From Candidatus Omnitrophota bacterium (GTDB taxonomy: Bacteria; Omnitrophota; Gorgyraeia; Gygaellales; JAQTUX01), in the NCBI GenBank assembly GCA_028707125.1, contig JAQTUX010000001.1:62001-126000 (forward strand): a stretch of 64,000 bases of DNA, read 5' to 3'. Of the stretch, positions 49,836 to 58,219 are shown piece by piece (positions within the stretch are counted from its first letter, which is position 1; every line of letters starts with the position of its first letter). The notes below the pieces were generated by a model, which searched no databases, was not told the DNA's origin, and saw only the letters and a list, made by a program, of their open reading frames with translations. Position numbers and translations under genes: made by a program.

Positions 49836-49848
49836 ATACCCCCCCCGT

Positions 49849-50424
49849 TTAGCCCTTTTTACCTCTTGATTGGTAACTTTTAATTATATCCAATAATTGC
49901 CTGGTTGCCAAGTCAATATTGGCATTTTCTATGACGTGGTCGTAACGGCCGGAGAATTTCAGTTCCCTTCTTGCTTCCTTCAGCCGCTTAAGCACCTCGG
50001 GCCTGGTCGTCTTATGTGAACGTTTTGTGATCCTGTTCTCCAACTCCCCTATCGAGGGAGGGACAATAAAGATCGTGACTGTCGCGGCGGGGTATTGCCG
50101 CTTAAAAGAAGACGCCCCTTTTATGTCGCGGCACAGTATTATATCCCTGCCCATATGGATAAGATCGTCTATCTCCTTCCTCGGCGTGCCGTAGAGCCCG
50201 TCCAGAAACTTTGTCCATTCAAGCAGCTCCCCCTTCTTTATTTTCCCGCGAAACTCCTCCTCACTGATAAAAAGGTAATCCGCGCCGTCCTGTTCGTTAT
50301 GCCTGGGAGGGCGGCTGGTAAAAGACAGGGGCCTGGCCAGCTTTTTAGGCAGGCCCGCCTTCAGGGCGTTATCTACCAGGGTTGTCTTGCCGGAGCCGGA
50401 AGGTCCTGAAACTATGAATATCAT
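49849..50424 (-). CDS. gmk: Guanylate kinase
   Basis: A 191-residue kinase converting GMP to GDP. P-loop IVSGPSGSGKTTLVDNALK, GMP-binding SFTSRPPRHNEQDGADYLFIS, FLDGLYGTPRKEID and the lid FIVPPSIGELENRI are all intact. It overlaps the yicC stop by 4 nt. The yicC-gmk-rpoZ-coaC string is a widely kept bacterial operon. Confidence 0.97.
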   Translation of the reverse strand: MIFIVSGPSGSGKTTLVDNALKAGLPKKLARPLSFTSRPPRHNEQDGADYLFISEEEFRGKIKKGELLEWTKFLDGLYGTPRKEIDDLIHMGRDIILCRDIKGASSFKRQYPAATVTIFIVPPSIGELENRITKRSHKTTRPEVLKRLKEARRELKFSGRYDHVIENANIDLATRQLLDIIKSYQSRGKKG

Positions 50425-51242
50425 TCTACGTTCTGCAGCTGCTCTCTTATCTTCTCAATCTCACTTTTGATGCTGACCACGCTTGATGATATAAGCGCGT
50501 CTATTGATTTGGCGCCGGTGGTATTCGCCTCTCTTTGTATTTCCTGCGCGATAAAATCCAGTTCTTTGCCGCTTACGCTGTCCCTGCAGAGGTTACGAAG
50601 GAAATTCTTAAGATGGTGCTTGATCCTTACCAGTTCCTCCGTTATGTCGGAATTCTTTATAAAGGCGCTTTGCTCTTCCGGCGTCTTTAATCTCTTCACC
50701 CTGCTTTCCACTACCTTTTTAAAGCGCGACTCTATTGATCCCGCCAGCCGGCTGACCCTCTCTATCCTGTGAGTCAGGTCCGACTTTATTGTCTTGCCCT
50801 CCCTGCAGCGCATTCCCGCGAGATCATCCAGCGCCTTGACAACAAGCGCGGTTATGGCCGACGACAATTTACTCTTGTCATTATGCTCTTCGTATACGTT
50901 CAACACGCCGGGCAGGGCAAGAAGCGAACCCGCGTCAAAGGTCGCCGCGAATCCCGCTTCCTTACTCAGCGATTTTATTTCCCTGGCATAGTGGCGGATA
51001 GCCGATTCGTTCAGGACTATCCGCTGTTCAGGCCTGCCTGTGATGTTTACGGCCGCCACCACCCTGCCGCGCTTTAATTTCGCGGCTATAATATTCCTTA
51101 GGTTGTCCTCCAGATAGTAAAACCCGTCGGGCAAATGGAAGACGATTTCCAAAAACCTGTGGTTGGTGCTTCTTATTTCCAGGGAAACCTCGGAAGCGCC
51201 CGCCTTGCCTTTTGCCGACCCAAAACCGGTCATACCTTTCAT
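50421..51242 (-). CDS. yicC: YicC family endoribonuclease-like protein
   Basis: A 273-residue YicC/YloC-type protein: MKGMTGFGSAKG start, SLEIRSTNHRFLEIVFHLPD, ARLKRGR-type AKLKRGRVVAAVNI, and the C-terminal DFIAQEIQREANTTGAKS. YicC affects small-RNA decay with PNPase in E. coli and was shown to be an RNase. A GAAGGAGC Shine-Dalgarno lies before the ATG. Intergenic DNA of 31 nt separates it from ndk. Confidence 0.96.
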   Translation of the reverse strand: MKGMTGFGSAKGKAGASEVSLEIRSTNHRFLEIVFHLPDGFYYLEDNLRNIIAAKLKRGRVVAAVNITGRPEQRIVLNESAIRHYAREIKSLSKEAGFAATFDAGSLLALPGVLNVYEEHNDKSKLSSAITALVVKALDDLAGMRCREGKTIKSDLTHRIERVSRLAGSIESRFKKVVESRVKRLKTPEEQSAFIKNSDITEELVRIKHHLKNFLRNLCRDSVSGKELDFIAQEIQREANTTGAKSIDALISSSVVSIKSEIEKIREQLQNVE

Positions 51243-51273
51243 GCTATAGCTCCTTCGTATAATCGAAAATTAT

Positions 51274-51780
51274 TTACGCCCAGACCGCCTCTTTTTTTTC
51301 TTTTACCACCGCGTCTTTTTTAGGATAGAGCTCCACTATGACCTCGTCCGGGGAAAACCACAGCTTGATCTCCCTTTCCGCGTCCTCTTCATTGGCAGAG
51401 ACATGCACGACGTTTTCATACATCCCCGATGTGGTTATCCTGCCGTAAGAGCCCCTTATGGTAGTCGGCTCCGCCTCTTCGGGATTAGTAGTACCTGCCA
51501 GCTCCCTTACCTTCGGTATGGCACCGGGACCCCAATATATAAGCGCCATGACTTTTTTTCTGTCGTGAAGTTCCCCCTGTATATACTTCATAAGGTCGGG
51601 GAAAAACGGCTCATCCTTAAGGTGCTGATAATGTGTTTCCGCTAATTCCCGGCTCACCCTGACCATTTTCGCGGCTACGATCTCAAGCTTGGTCTCAGAA
51701 AGCCGGGTCAAGATATTGCCTGTCAGCGACTTCTTTAATCCGTCCGGTTTTATAAGGACTAATGTTGCCTGATTTTTCAT
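51274..51780 (-). CDS. ndk: Nucleoside-diphosphate kinase
   Basis: A 168-residue Ndk, longer than the usual 140 because of an insertion around PFFPDLMKYIQGELHDRKKVM and a C-terminal tail. Key features: ATLVLIKPDGLKKSLTGNIL, GTTNPEEAEPTTIRGSYGRI and the catalytic-His strand NVVHVSANEEDAEREIKLWF, where HVSAN replaces the typical HGSDS. It balances NTP pools. It overlaps parB by 4 nt, an unusual partnership with chromosome segregation genes. Confidence 0.94.
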   Translation of the reverse strand: MKNQATLVLIKPDGLKKSLTGNILTRLSETKLEIVAAKMVRVSRELAETHYQHLKDEPFFPDLMKYIQGELHDRKKVMALIYWGPGAIPKVRELAGTTNPEEAEPTTIRGSYGRITTSGMYENVVHVSANEEDAEREIKLWFSPDEVIVELYPKKDAVVKEKKEAVWA

Positions 51781-52625
51781 TTTTTCATTACCCCCAATAT
51801 TCTCTCAAGATCTTCATCTGAATAGAACTCTATTATGATCCTGCCCCTTTTTTTGTTCCTCATCAACCTTACCTTTGTGCCCAACGCCTGCTGTAACAAC
51901 TCCTCTAACTGTCTTAAAAAAGGGCTCGCCGCGGACGCTGCCTTTGCCCTTCTGTGCTTTAACGGCTTCTTAAATCTGATCACGTTCTCTAACTCCCTGA
52001 CGGACAATGCCTTAGCAATAATATCCTGCGCTAACCTTCTTATCAGATTTTCATCCTCTATTTCTAACAGCGCCTTGCCGTGGCCAAAAGAAATACGCCC
52101 TTTCTTGATCTCGTCCTGCACTTCTTTAGGTAACTTCAATAACCGCAATGAGTTAGCAATAGAGGTGCGTGACTTGCCCACTACCTTGCTGATTTTTTCC
52201 TGCGTAAATTCAAACTTATTTATCAAAAGTTGATAGGCGCGCGCCTCTTCCAGAGGATTTAATTCCTGCCTCTGTATATTTTCAATAAGAGAAATTTCCA
52301 GGGACTCCCTGTCTTCAATATCCTTGATTATTACTGGTATCTCCTTTATTTGCAATAGTTTAGCTGCTCGCCACCTCCTTTCTCCGGCAATCAGTTCAAA
52401 ATTATCCGCCTTTCTTCTAACTAATATCGGCTGAATAACCCCTTTCTCTCTAATGGAGCTGACCAGGTCCTGCAGCTCCTCCTGATTAAAATCCTCGCGT
52501 GGTTGAAATGGATTTGGCTTGATCCTGTCAATATCCACAAAAAGGACTATTTCTTTAGACGTATCTATCTTTTGCTCAGGTATCAATGCGCTCAATCCTC
52601 GGCCCAACACTTTTCTTTCTATCAT
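51777..52625 (-). CDS. parB: Chromosome-partitioning protein ParB (CTPase)
   Basis: A 282-residue ParB/Spo0J. N-terminal ParA-contact segment RKVLGRGLSALIP, the ParB CTPase fold with IKPNPFQPRED, GVIQPILVRR and the CTP-binding box ELIAGERRWRAAK, the helix-turn-helix (FTQEKISKVVGKSRTSIANSLRLLKLP) and C-terminal dimer domain. It binds parS and spreads as a clamp. Two parS-like sites lie upstream of parA. It overlaps parA and ndk by 4 nt each. Confidence 0.96.
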   Translation of the reverse strand: MIERKVLGRGLSALIPEQKIDTSKEIVLFVDIDRIKPNPFQPREDFNQEELQDLVSSIREKGVIQPILVRRKADNFELIAGERRWRAAKLLQIKEIPVIIKDIEDRESLEISLIENIQRQELNPLEEARAYQLLINKFEFTQEKISKVVGKSRTSIANSLRLLKLPKEVQDEIKKGRISFGHGKALLEIEDENLIRRLAQDIIAKALSVRELENVIRFKKPLKHRRAKAASAASPFLRQLEELLQQALGTKVRLMRNKKRGRIIIEFYSDEDLERILGVMKK

Positions 52626-53482
52626 AGTATCTCCTGTTTTAATTGACCCTCTTGATCAGAGGATTCAGTGAGTTGCGCGCCTATGTTCCTGGTTGCCTCT
52701 TTTTCAGATTGGACATTTTTTAAAGCATCACGAAGAAACTCATTGGCAAATTCAAGGTATTTCTGCGCGCCTAAACAGTCCTTATCATAATCCATAATGG
52801 ACTTCCCAAAACTGGGCGCCTCGCTTAATTTAATATTCCTGGGTATAATGGCCTTGTATACCTTATCTTCAAAATGATGCCTTGTTTCAATAATAACCTC
52901 TCTGCATAACTTGGTGCGCAAGTCCGCCATTGTGAGAAGGACCCCTTCTAATTGCAAAGAGCCGTTCAGATTATCTCTTACAAGTTTAATGGTATTAAGT
53001 AGTTGCGATAGGCCTTCCAGCGCGTAATATTCACACTGAACCGGGATCACTACAGAATGCGAGGCGCTCAAGGCATTGATAGTTAAAAGGCCAAGGGATG
53101 GAGGACAGTCAATAAATATAAAATCGTAATCCTGGCTTGCCGGTTCCAAGGCCTTTTTGAGCCGGAACTCACGATTAAGCACGCTCACTAACTCTACTTC
53201 GGCGCCGGTAAGATTAATATTTGAGGGGATAAGATCAAGATTGGGAACGGCTGTGCGCTGTATTATGTCTTTTGCCTGAGCTTCGTCCAGCAATAAGTGG
53301 TAAGTGCTCTTCTCAACCTGATTTCTATCAATACCTAAGCCGCTTGTGGCATTTGACTGAGGGTCTAAATCAACTAAAAGGATTTTGTTTTGCAGGACAG
53401 ACAGGCAGGCCGATAAATTGATGGCGGTAGTGGTCTTGCCGGTACCGCCTTTTTGGTTGCAGAAACTTATAATTCTTGCCAT
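52622..53482 (-). CDS. parA: Chromosome-partitioning ATPase ParA/Soj
   Basis: A 286-residue deviant-Walker ATPase: CNQKGGTGKTTTAINLSACL (KGGxGKTT), DLDPQSNATSGLGI, IFIDCPPSLGLLTINALSA. It segregates origins with ParB. The C-terminal 35 residues (SEKEATRNIGAQLTESSDQEG) are an acidic extension. The leader carries a 37-bp palindrome of two parS sites, so ParB may control the operon. No Shine-Dalgarno is evident before the ATG. Start site near 53531. Confidence 0.96.
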   Translation of the reverse strand: MARIISFCNQKGGTGKTTTAINLSACLSVLQNKILLVDLDPQSNATSGLGIDRNQVEKSTYHLLLDEAQAKDIIQRTAVPNLDLIPSNINLTGAEVELVSVLNREFRLKKALEPASQDYDFIFIDCPPSLGLLTINALSASHSVVIPVQCEYYALEGLSQLLNTIKLVRDNLNGSLQLEGVLLTMADLRTKLCREVIIETRHHFEDKVYKAIIPRNIKLSEAPSFGKSIMDYDKDCLGAQKYLEFANEFLRDALKNVQSEKEATRNIGAQLTESSDQEGQLKQEIL

Positions 53483-53493
53483 AAGTGGTCAAT

Positions 53494-53530
53494 AATGTTC
53501 CACGTAGAACAATGTTCTACGTGGAACATT
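53494..53530. promoter_or_regulatory. Double parS site in a 37-bp perfect palindrome
   Basis: TGTTCCACGTAGAACA (53496-53511) and TGTTCTACGTGGAACA (53513-53528) are each one base pair from a perfect palindrome and close to the parS consensus TGTTTCACGTGAAACA. They are exact reverse complements of each other with one base between, and the symmetry extends to 53494-53530. The block covers roughly +1 to +37 of the parA transcript. Confidence 0.88.
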
Positions 53531-53537
53531 TACACAT

Positions 53538-53565
53538 ATTTTACTAATTTATCGCGGTATGTCAA
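53538..53565 (-). promoter_or_regulatory. Promoter of parA-parB-ndk
   Basis: TTGACA (53565-53560), a 16-nt spacer and TAAAAT (53543-53538) on the minus strand. The predicted start near 53531 lies at the edge of the double parS palindrome, so ParB binding would cover the initiating polymerase. The -35 box lies just after the jagN stop. Confidence 0.7.
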
Positions 53566-53566
53566 G

Positions 53567-53767
53567 CTATTTATGCTGCTTGATAACTGTTACGCGCACT
53601 TTGGCGGGTTTTGCCCCGGGCATACCAAAAAGCCCTTTTTCTTCCTCGGAGAGAACTTCAATTTTGACATTATCCCTGACCTGCTTTAGCTGCTTTAACG
53701 CCTTTTTGACGGCATCTTCAATTGTATTACCTTCGATCTCTATGCTCTGCCCGGATTTATTACGCAT
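53567..53767 (-). CDS. Stand-alone Jag N-terminal domain protein
   Basis: A 66-residue protein equal to the N-terminal domain of Jag/KhpB (SIEIEGNTIEDAVKKALKQL, then EEEKGLFGMPGAKPAKVRVT). Full-length KhpB continues with KH and R3H RNA-binding domains, which are absent; the parA promoter follows at once. It overlaps the yidC stop by 8 nt in the usual yidC-jag position. The KH/R3H part may exist elsewhere or be lost. The domain alone could still bind a partner at the membrane. Confidence 0.87.
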   Translation of the reverse strand: MRNKSGQSIEIEGNTIEDAVKKALKQLKQVRDNVKIEVLSEEEKGLFGMPGAKPAKVRVTVIKQHK

Positions 53768-55262
53768 TTTTTACCATCCTCAATTGAGAGATAGCCATAA
53801 GCGCGCTGTTAAACAACCAGTATAAAACCAGGCCTGAAGGCATATTATAAAAAATAAAGCCGAAAAGCAGGGGAAAGAGCACAGACATAATTTTCTGTTG
53901 TTCGGCGTTAACTCCGGAGGAGCTTTTCATGGATGTCTTTTGCTGCCAGAACATAACAACCAGCATAAGCAGCGGTAAGATATTGATGTCCTTACCCAGC
54001 AGCGGCAGGGCCTGTTTTAATATAAACGCCCGGTCCGGCTCAGATAAATCCTTTACCCAGAGAAAGGTTGCCCCTTTTAATTCAACAGAACGCATCAGCG
54101 CCTGATATAAAGAGAAAAATATGGGTATTTGTAATACTAAAGGCAGGCATCCGCCTAAGGGATTGATTTTATGCTCCTTATATAGTTCCATAATTTCTTT
54201 ATTCAGTTTTTGGGGATTATCCTTGTGCGTCTTTTTCAGTTTTTCTATATGCGGCTGCACTGCCTGCATGTCTTTCATAGAACGCAACTGCTTTAGGGTC
54301 AAGGGGAACAAGGCAAGAAATATGACAATGCTGAACAATATGATGGCCAGCCCCCAGTTTCTCGTCACAACGTGTAACGCCCTGACAACCCCGAAGAGGA
54401 ATTTGGCGATCCCGTCAAAGAAACCAAAGTTGACCACCTCTTGCCAGCGCTCGTTCAGATGCCGAAGCTGCTGAATATTCTGCGGCCCTATATAGACGTC
54501 AAACCTGAATGCCTGGGTTGAACGCGCCGCGACTTCAGCCCCTGAAGATTGCAACCCTATAAGCGCATAGCGTTTACTCACTTTTTCAATAAACGGCTGA
54601 AACTTGCCGGAATGCGGCCTTAAGATCGCGCAAAAATATCTGTCGCGGAAAGCAATAAAATCAATGGGCAGGGGAGAGGTAAAATTATTTTTCAGATTAG
54701 GCCTGACAATACTTTCAGGCAAAGCAATAATGCCTTGATTAAAACGGGTTGTAAAATCTTTATCCGCGAAATCGTAACCGGCAAGAATGAGCTTCAAAGG
54801 AAGAGTGATTGTTTGAAGGGTAAGATTCTGGATTTCTACATCTAACCTATTGATAACACTAGAGTTACGAAATGCAAACCTCAGGGTTATCTTCTTTTGG
54901 CTGTCTTCTCCGGAAACAATCAGTACTCCATTCTCAGATCTGACCTCGTTAAATTTCACTCCGGCGAGATTAAATCCCTGGCTTAAGGCAAAGGCATAGT
55001 AATTAAAGTCCTTAAATAAAATCCTATCGATCCGCCCGGACTGTTTTCCATAATGGATCTCCGCATCCTCAATCTCAATAACTCCCGTGGGATCATTCTG
55101 CGCCAACAAAGCAACTTCCTGAGGCGTTGTTATCGGCGTCCGCGGCCTTATCTCTCGCGCAACCTCTTTACTAGCAATATGATGCGGCTTAGGCGCCAAA
55201 AGAGACCAGGTGGTTAAGATTACTAAAGAGAAGAGAATGGCTAATAGTGTGCGTTTTTCCAT
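53760..55262 (-). CDS. yidC: Membrane protein insertase YidC
   Basis: A 500-residue insertase of the Gram-negative type. N-terminal TM1 (RTLLAILFSLVILTTWSLL), a large periplasmic P1 domain (about 60-290) with AEIHYGKQSGRIDRI, then the conserved five-helix core with NWGLAIILFSIVIFLALFPLT, QLRSMKDMQAVQPHIEKL and GCLPLVLQIPIFFSLYQALM, and the C-terminal MSVLFPLLFGFIFYNMPSGL. The core arginine in the first helix region appears to be replaced or shifted. It follows yidD by 23 nt. Confidence 0.96.
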   Translation of the reverse strand: MEKRTLLAILFSLVILTTWSLLAPKPHHIASKEVAREIRPRTPITTPQEVALLAQNDPTGVIEIEDAEIHYGKQSGRIDRILFKDFNYYAFALSQGFNLAGVKFNEVRSENGVLIVSGEDSQKKITLRFAFRNSSVINRLDVEIQNLTLQTITLPLKLILAGYDFADKDFTTRFNQGIIALPESIVRPNLKNNFTSPLPIDFIAFRDRYFCAILRPHSGKFQPFIEKVSKRYALIGLQSSGAEVAARSTQAFRFDVYIGPQNIQQLRHLNERWQEVVNFGFFDGIAKFLFGVVRALHVVTRNWGLAIILFSIVIFLALFPLTLKQLRSMKDMQAVQPHIEKLKKTHKDNPQKLNKEIMELYKEHKINPLGGCLPLVLQIPIFFSLYQALMRSVELKGATFLWVKDLSEPDRAFILKQALPLLGKDINILPLLMLVVMFWQQKTSMKSSSGVNAEQQKIMSVLFPLLFGFIFYNMPSGLVLYWLFNSALMAISQLRMVKNA

Positions 55263-55285
55263 ATTATTATGTCCTCGGGGAAATG

Positions 55286-55498
55286 TTATTTAACCGGGTC
55301 AAATCCTCCGGCGGTAAAGGGATTGCATCGGGTTATTCTCCATAACGACAAAAGGGAGCCTTTAAATATGCCGTACTTCCTGATGGACTGGCCTGCGTAC
55401 TGCGAACAGGTAGGATAAAACCGGCAGGACCGCGGCAAAAGGGGAGAGGCGTGTTTTTTATACGCGCCCAATAAAAAAAGGATGAACCGCTTCATCAT
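55286..55498 (-). CDS. yidD: Membrane protein insertion efficiency factor YidD
   Basis: A 70-residue Yid[30 protein letters not shown], with the family pattern of Cys residues, then [23 protein letters not shown]. It helps YidC place membrane proteins. Start ATG 55498 overlaps the rpmH stop as ATGA. Normally rnpA lies between rpmH and yidD; here it is absent. Confidence 0.95.
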   Translation of the reverse strand: MMKRFILFLLGAYKKHASPLLPRSCRFYPTCSQYAGQSIRKYGIFKGSLLSLWRITRCNPFTAGGFDPVK

Positions 55499-55632
55499 AC
55501 GCTAAGGCGCTTTCTCCCTTTGCGCCTGCGTCTTTTTATGACATTCCTTCCTAAGCGGGTCTTCATGCGGGCGAGAAAGCCGTGCTTTCTCTTGCCGCGT
55601 ATCTTGGTGGGTGTCTTAAGATGTTTTTTCAT
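55495..55632 (-). CDS. rpmH: 50S ribosomal protein L34
   Basis: A 45-residue basic protein: [20 protein letters not shown], then [20 protein letters not shown] and KRLSV, matching the L34 pattern (KR..HGF..RM.T..GR.V...RR.KGR..L). It is the first gene of rpmH-yidD-yidC-jagN. The start codon is 8 nt from the -10 box with no Shine-Dalgarno, so the mRNA is probably leaderless. The stop overlaps the yidD start. Confidence 0.95.
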   Translation of the reverse strand: MKKHLKTPTKIRGKRKHGFLARMKTRLGRNVIKRRRRKGRKRLSV

Positions 55633-55640
55633 AGAGGGAA

Positions 55641-55668
55641 ATTATAACATAGCGGGGAATTTAGTCAA
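55641..55668 (-). promoter_or_regulatory. Promoter of rpmH-yidD-yidC
   Basis: TTGACT (55668-55663), a 16-nt spacer and TATAAT (55646-55641) on the minus strand, then 8 nt to the rpmH ATG at 55632. A transcript starting 7 nt after the -10 would begin essentially at the ATG. Confidence 0.72.
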
Positions 55669-55695
55669 GGTCAAAGTGAGAAATTCGGAAGGGGG

Positions 55696-57513
55696 CTACT
55701 TATGGCCGGATAATGCCTCAAGCCGCTTGCGGGCGTATTCATCCTGCGGGTTTAAGCCAAGCGCCTTGCGGTAGGACTCTACCGCTTTGGAGAATTTGTT
55801 TACGCGGGCATAGAAATCGCCCAGCATATTGACATAGAAAGCGCCGTGAGGGTCGCAGGCAACCGCCCTGATAAATTCTTCTTCCGCGAGATCATCGCGC
55901 CTGTGGACAGAATAGAGCCAGCCCAATCTTAAATGAACCTCCGCGCTTAATTTATTGATTCCCAGGGCCTGCTTATATAATTGCTCCGCCCGCTTAAAAT
56001 CATTGTGCTTCTCGGCGGAATTCATCTGGCTGCGTATCGCGTGTATATTGGCAAGCATGGCAAGCGCGCGTTCATTGCGGGGATTAAAATATACCGACCG
56101 GTTTAGCGCCTCTGCCGCGCGGGAAAACTCCAGGCGCTCATACAGGTCTTTGCCTTTTGTGTAATGAAAAACCGAGATGTAGTGGCCGAGGGAGAAAAGA
56201 TAGGCGCATACAGAAAAAACAATAATGGCGAGCACGATAAAAAAAGACGCCTTTGGCCTGCCTACGCGCGGGACGCTTAGCGGGTTACCGCGTATTTTCC
56301 GCGTTACCAATAAATCGGCCCTCAAGGTAAGGGCCGCTATCGTCACAAAGAGTATTGTCAGGGCGGGTATATGAAAGTTAAACTCATAAAGATTGTGCAC
56401 GAGCAGCCCGAAACAGGAAGCAGACCCTCCTACGATGACCCCTTGCAGCAGGGTCTTCTTTTGAAAGCCCATAGACCTGATAGAGGACTTAAAAAACGCG
56501 AAGAGAAACCAGAGAAACGCGGCCAGGCCCAGTATGCCTGTCTCAGAGGCGATCTGCAAATATTCCTGGTGGGCAAATTCAAAGAACGCGATAAGCCGGG
56601 GGTTCCTGAACTGCGGGTAGATAAACTGAAACGTGCCTAATCCGCTGCCAAGCAGGGGGCGCGCCCTGATCATACGCAGCGTATCCTGCCATAACACCCA
56701 TCTTTTCCACAGTGTGGGGTTAGGTGAATTCTCGAGGCCGCCGTAGAACAAACCGGAAAACTTATGGGCGATGCTTGAGCCGTTCATTATAACGATCGCG
56801 CTGATCAGGATGATCAGCAGCGCGAAAAGCGTCATCTCTCCTCTATGCTTGACCAGGCCGGCAGCCCTGAGGAACACAAACAGCGCGAATAAGGAGGCGG
56901 CGATCTGGATCACTCCTCCTTTATCGGCGCTTACAACCAGCGCGCCTATCATCAAAAATACAAGGGAGGCGACCCAAAATTTATAGTTTGGGTTCAGCTC
57001 ACAAAAAACCAGGGCGATACCCAGAGGCACGGCCATCCCCACATAAGCGGAAAAATGCGATGTGTTTGTAAAAGTAGAGAAGGCGGCGTATTTCCAGATC
57101 GAGGCGATGACGCTGCCGGCCGGGCTGATACTGCGCAGGATGCCTATGACAGAAATGGCGGCTGCCACAAGAAGTACCAGGCCGACTACGCGCATAACCG
57201 CGGCCTCGTTATCCAGCGAGTTAGTTATGACATACAGAAGCACGATCCAGGAAAGCAGCCACAATAAAGCCACTGTGGTCGCGTAGGGGTGCACGGAGAC
57301 GAAAAGCCCGGCAAGCGCTATGGCAAAAAACAATAAAAGAGGCGTATCAATACCTGTCTTTACAAATTCCATTCTGCCCTTGAGCAGCATTCTACTCAAC
57401 CACAACAGCGCCATCAAAAATACTAAAGAAAACAGGATGACCTGCGACCATGCCTCCACGCAACCATAAACAAAAGCGGAGAAAACCAATAATAGAGCCA
57501 GCAATACCTGCAT
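55696..57513 (-). CDS. O-antigen ligase/Wzy-like polymerase with C-terminal TPRs
   Basis: A membrane protein of about 605 residues. The first 440 residues hold about 12 membrane segments and the Wzy_C/O-antigen ligase loop with RARPLLGSGLGTFQFIYPQF and EFAHQEYLQIASETGILG, the conserved periplasmic region with R and H. Residues about 460-605 hold TPRs (AAEALNRSVYFNPRNERALAM, AEEEFIRAVACDPHGAFYVNM, AVESYRKALGLNPQDEYARKRL). It probably polymerises the exported polysaccharide. The start at 57513 follows GAGGAGG and lies just after the kinase stop; a longer frame from 57588 is not needed. Confidence 0.88.
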   Translation of the reverse strand: MQVLLALLLVFSAFVYGCVEAWSQVILFSLVFLMALLWLSRMLLKGRMEFVKTGIDTPLLLFFAIALAGLFVSVHPYATTVALLWLLSWIVLLYVITNSLDNEAAVMRVVGLVLLVAAAISVIGILRSISPAGSVIASIWKYAAFSTFTNTSHFSAYVGMAVPLGIALVFCELNPNYKFWVASLVFLMIGALVVSADKGGVIQIAASLFALFVFLRAAGLVKHRGEMTLFALLIILISAIVIMNGSSIAHKFSGLFYGGLENSPNPTLWKRWVLWQDTLRMIRARPLLGSGLGTFQFIYPQFRNPRLIAFFEFAHQEYLQIASETGILGLAAFLWFLFAFFKSSIRSMGFQKKTLLQGVIVGGSASCFGLLVHNLYEFNFHIPALTILFVTIAALTLRADLLVTRKIRGNPLSVPRVGRPKASFFIVLAIIVFSVCAYLFSLGHYISVFHYTKGKDLYERLEFSRAAEALNRSVYFNPRNERALAMLANIHAIRSQMNSAEKHNDFKRAEQLYKQALGINKLSAEVHLRLGWLYSVHRRDDLAEEEFIRAVACDPHGAFYVNMLGDFYARVNKFSKAVESYRKALGLNPQDEYARKRLEALSGHK

Positions 57514-57514
57514 G

Positions 57515-58219
57515 CTAACGGCCTCCTCGCTGCTTTTTGTATTTATAGTCATAATAATAGTAGTGCTCCTCTTTAATATTAAAATCATTTAATACGGCGC
57601 CCAGCAGATTCGCCTTCAAATTGGAAAGCATGACCTTGGACCGGCGCACAGCGTCAATAAAAGACCTGCCGCTCCTGATCACCAGAATAGTCCCGTCGCA
57701 GATGCGGGCCAGGACAGCCGCGTCCGTCACGGGCAGAAGGGGAGGGGAGTCAAATATTATATAATCAAAGTCGGACTTCAGCCGTTCAAGCAGCACCTTC
57801 ATCCGTTCACTGGCAAGCAGCTCCGGCGGGTTTGGAGGCAGTGTTCCCGAAGTCATTAAATACAGATTTTGCTGGGGGGTGTTCTTAATGAACTGCCATC
57901 TGTTCGCGGCGTCTTTATCGATCTCAACTATCGCGGAAGACAGGCCGAAGGTATTGCCCATTTGAAAGAACCTGTGCAGAGACGGGCTCCTCATATCCGC
58001 GTCTATGAGCAGCACCTTTTTATTTGACTGGGCGATCGCCAACCCTAAATTAGCGGCGAGCGTGCTCCTGCCGCTTTTAGAGTCGGCGCTGGTGATCAAT
58101 ATGGCCTTAAGGTTCCTGTCAACGCCGGCAAACTGCAGATTGACCTTGAGCGTGCGGAATGACTCCGACGCCAGAGAATCCGGCTCAACAGCGACTATAA
58201 GTTCATTTCCCAGGTTCAT
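57515..58219 (-). CDS. BY-kinase-like tyrosine autokinase of polysaccharide export
   Basis: A 234-residue CpsD/CapB-like protein. P-loop region ITSADSKSGRSTLAANLG has Arg where the Walker A Lys (GKST) is expected, although an upstream Lys remains. Walker A' is VLLIDADMRSPSLHRFF and Walker B FDYIIFDSPPLLPVTDAAVL. A Tyr cluster HYYYYDYKYK lies near the C-terminus, the usual autophosphorylation site. It works with the preceding Wzz-like protein (17-nt overlap) in regulating polymer length. ATPase activity might be reduced by the Lys-Arg change. Confidence 0.9.
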   Translation of the reverse strand: MNLGNELIVAVEPDSLASESFRTLKVNLQFAGVDRNLKAILITSADSKSGRSTLAANLGLAIAQSNKKVLLIDADMRSPSLHRFFQMGNTFGLSSAIVEIDKDAANRWQFIKNTPQQNLYLMTSGTLPPNPPELLASERMKVLLERLKSDFDYIIFDSPPLLPVTDAAVLARICDGTILVIRSGRSFIDAVRRSKVMLSNLKANLLGAVLNDFNIKEEHYYYYDYKYKKQRGGR

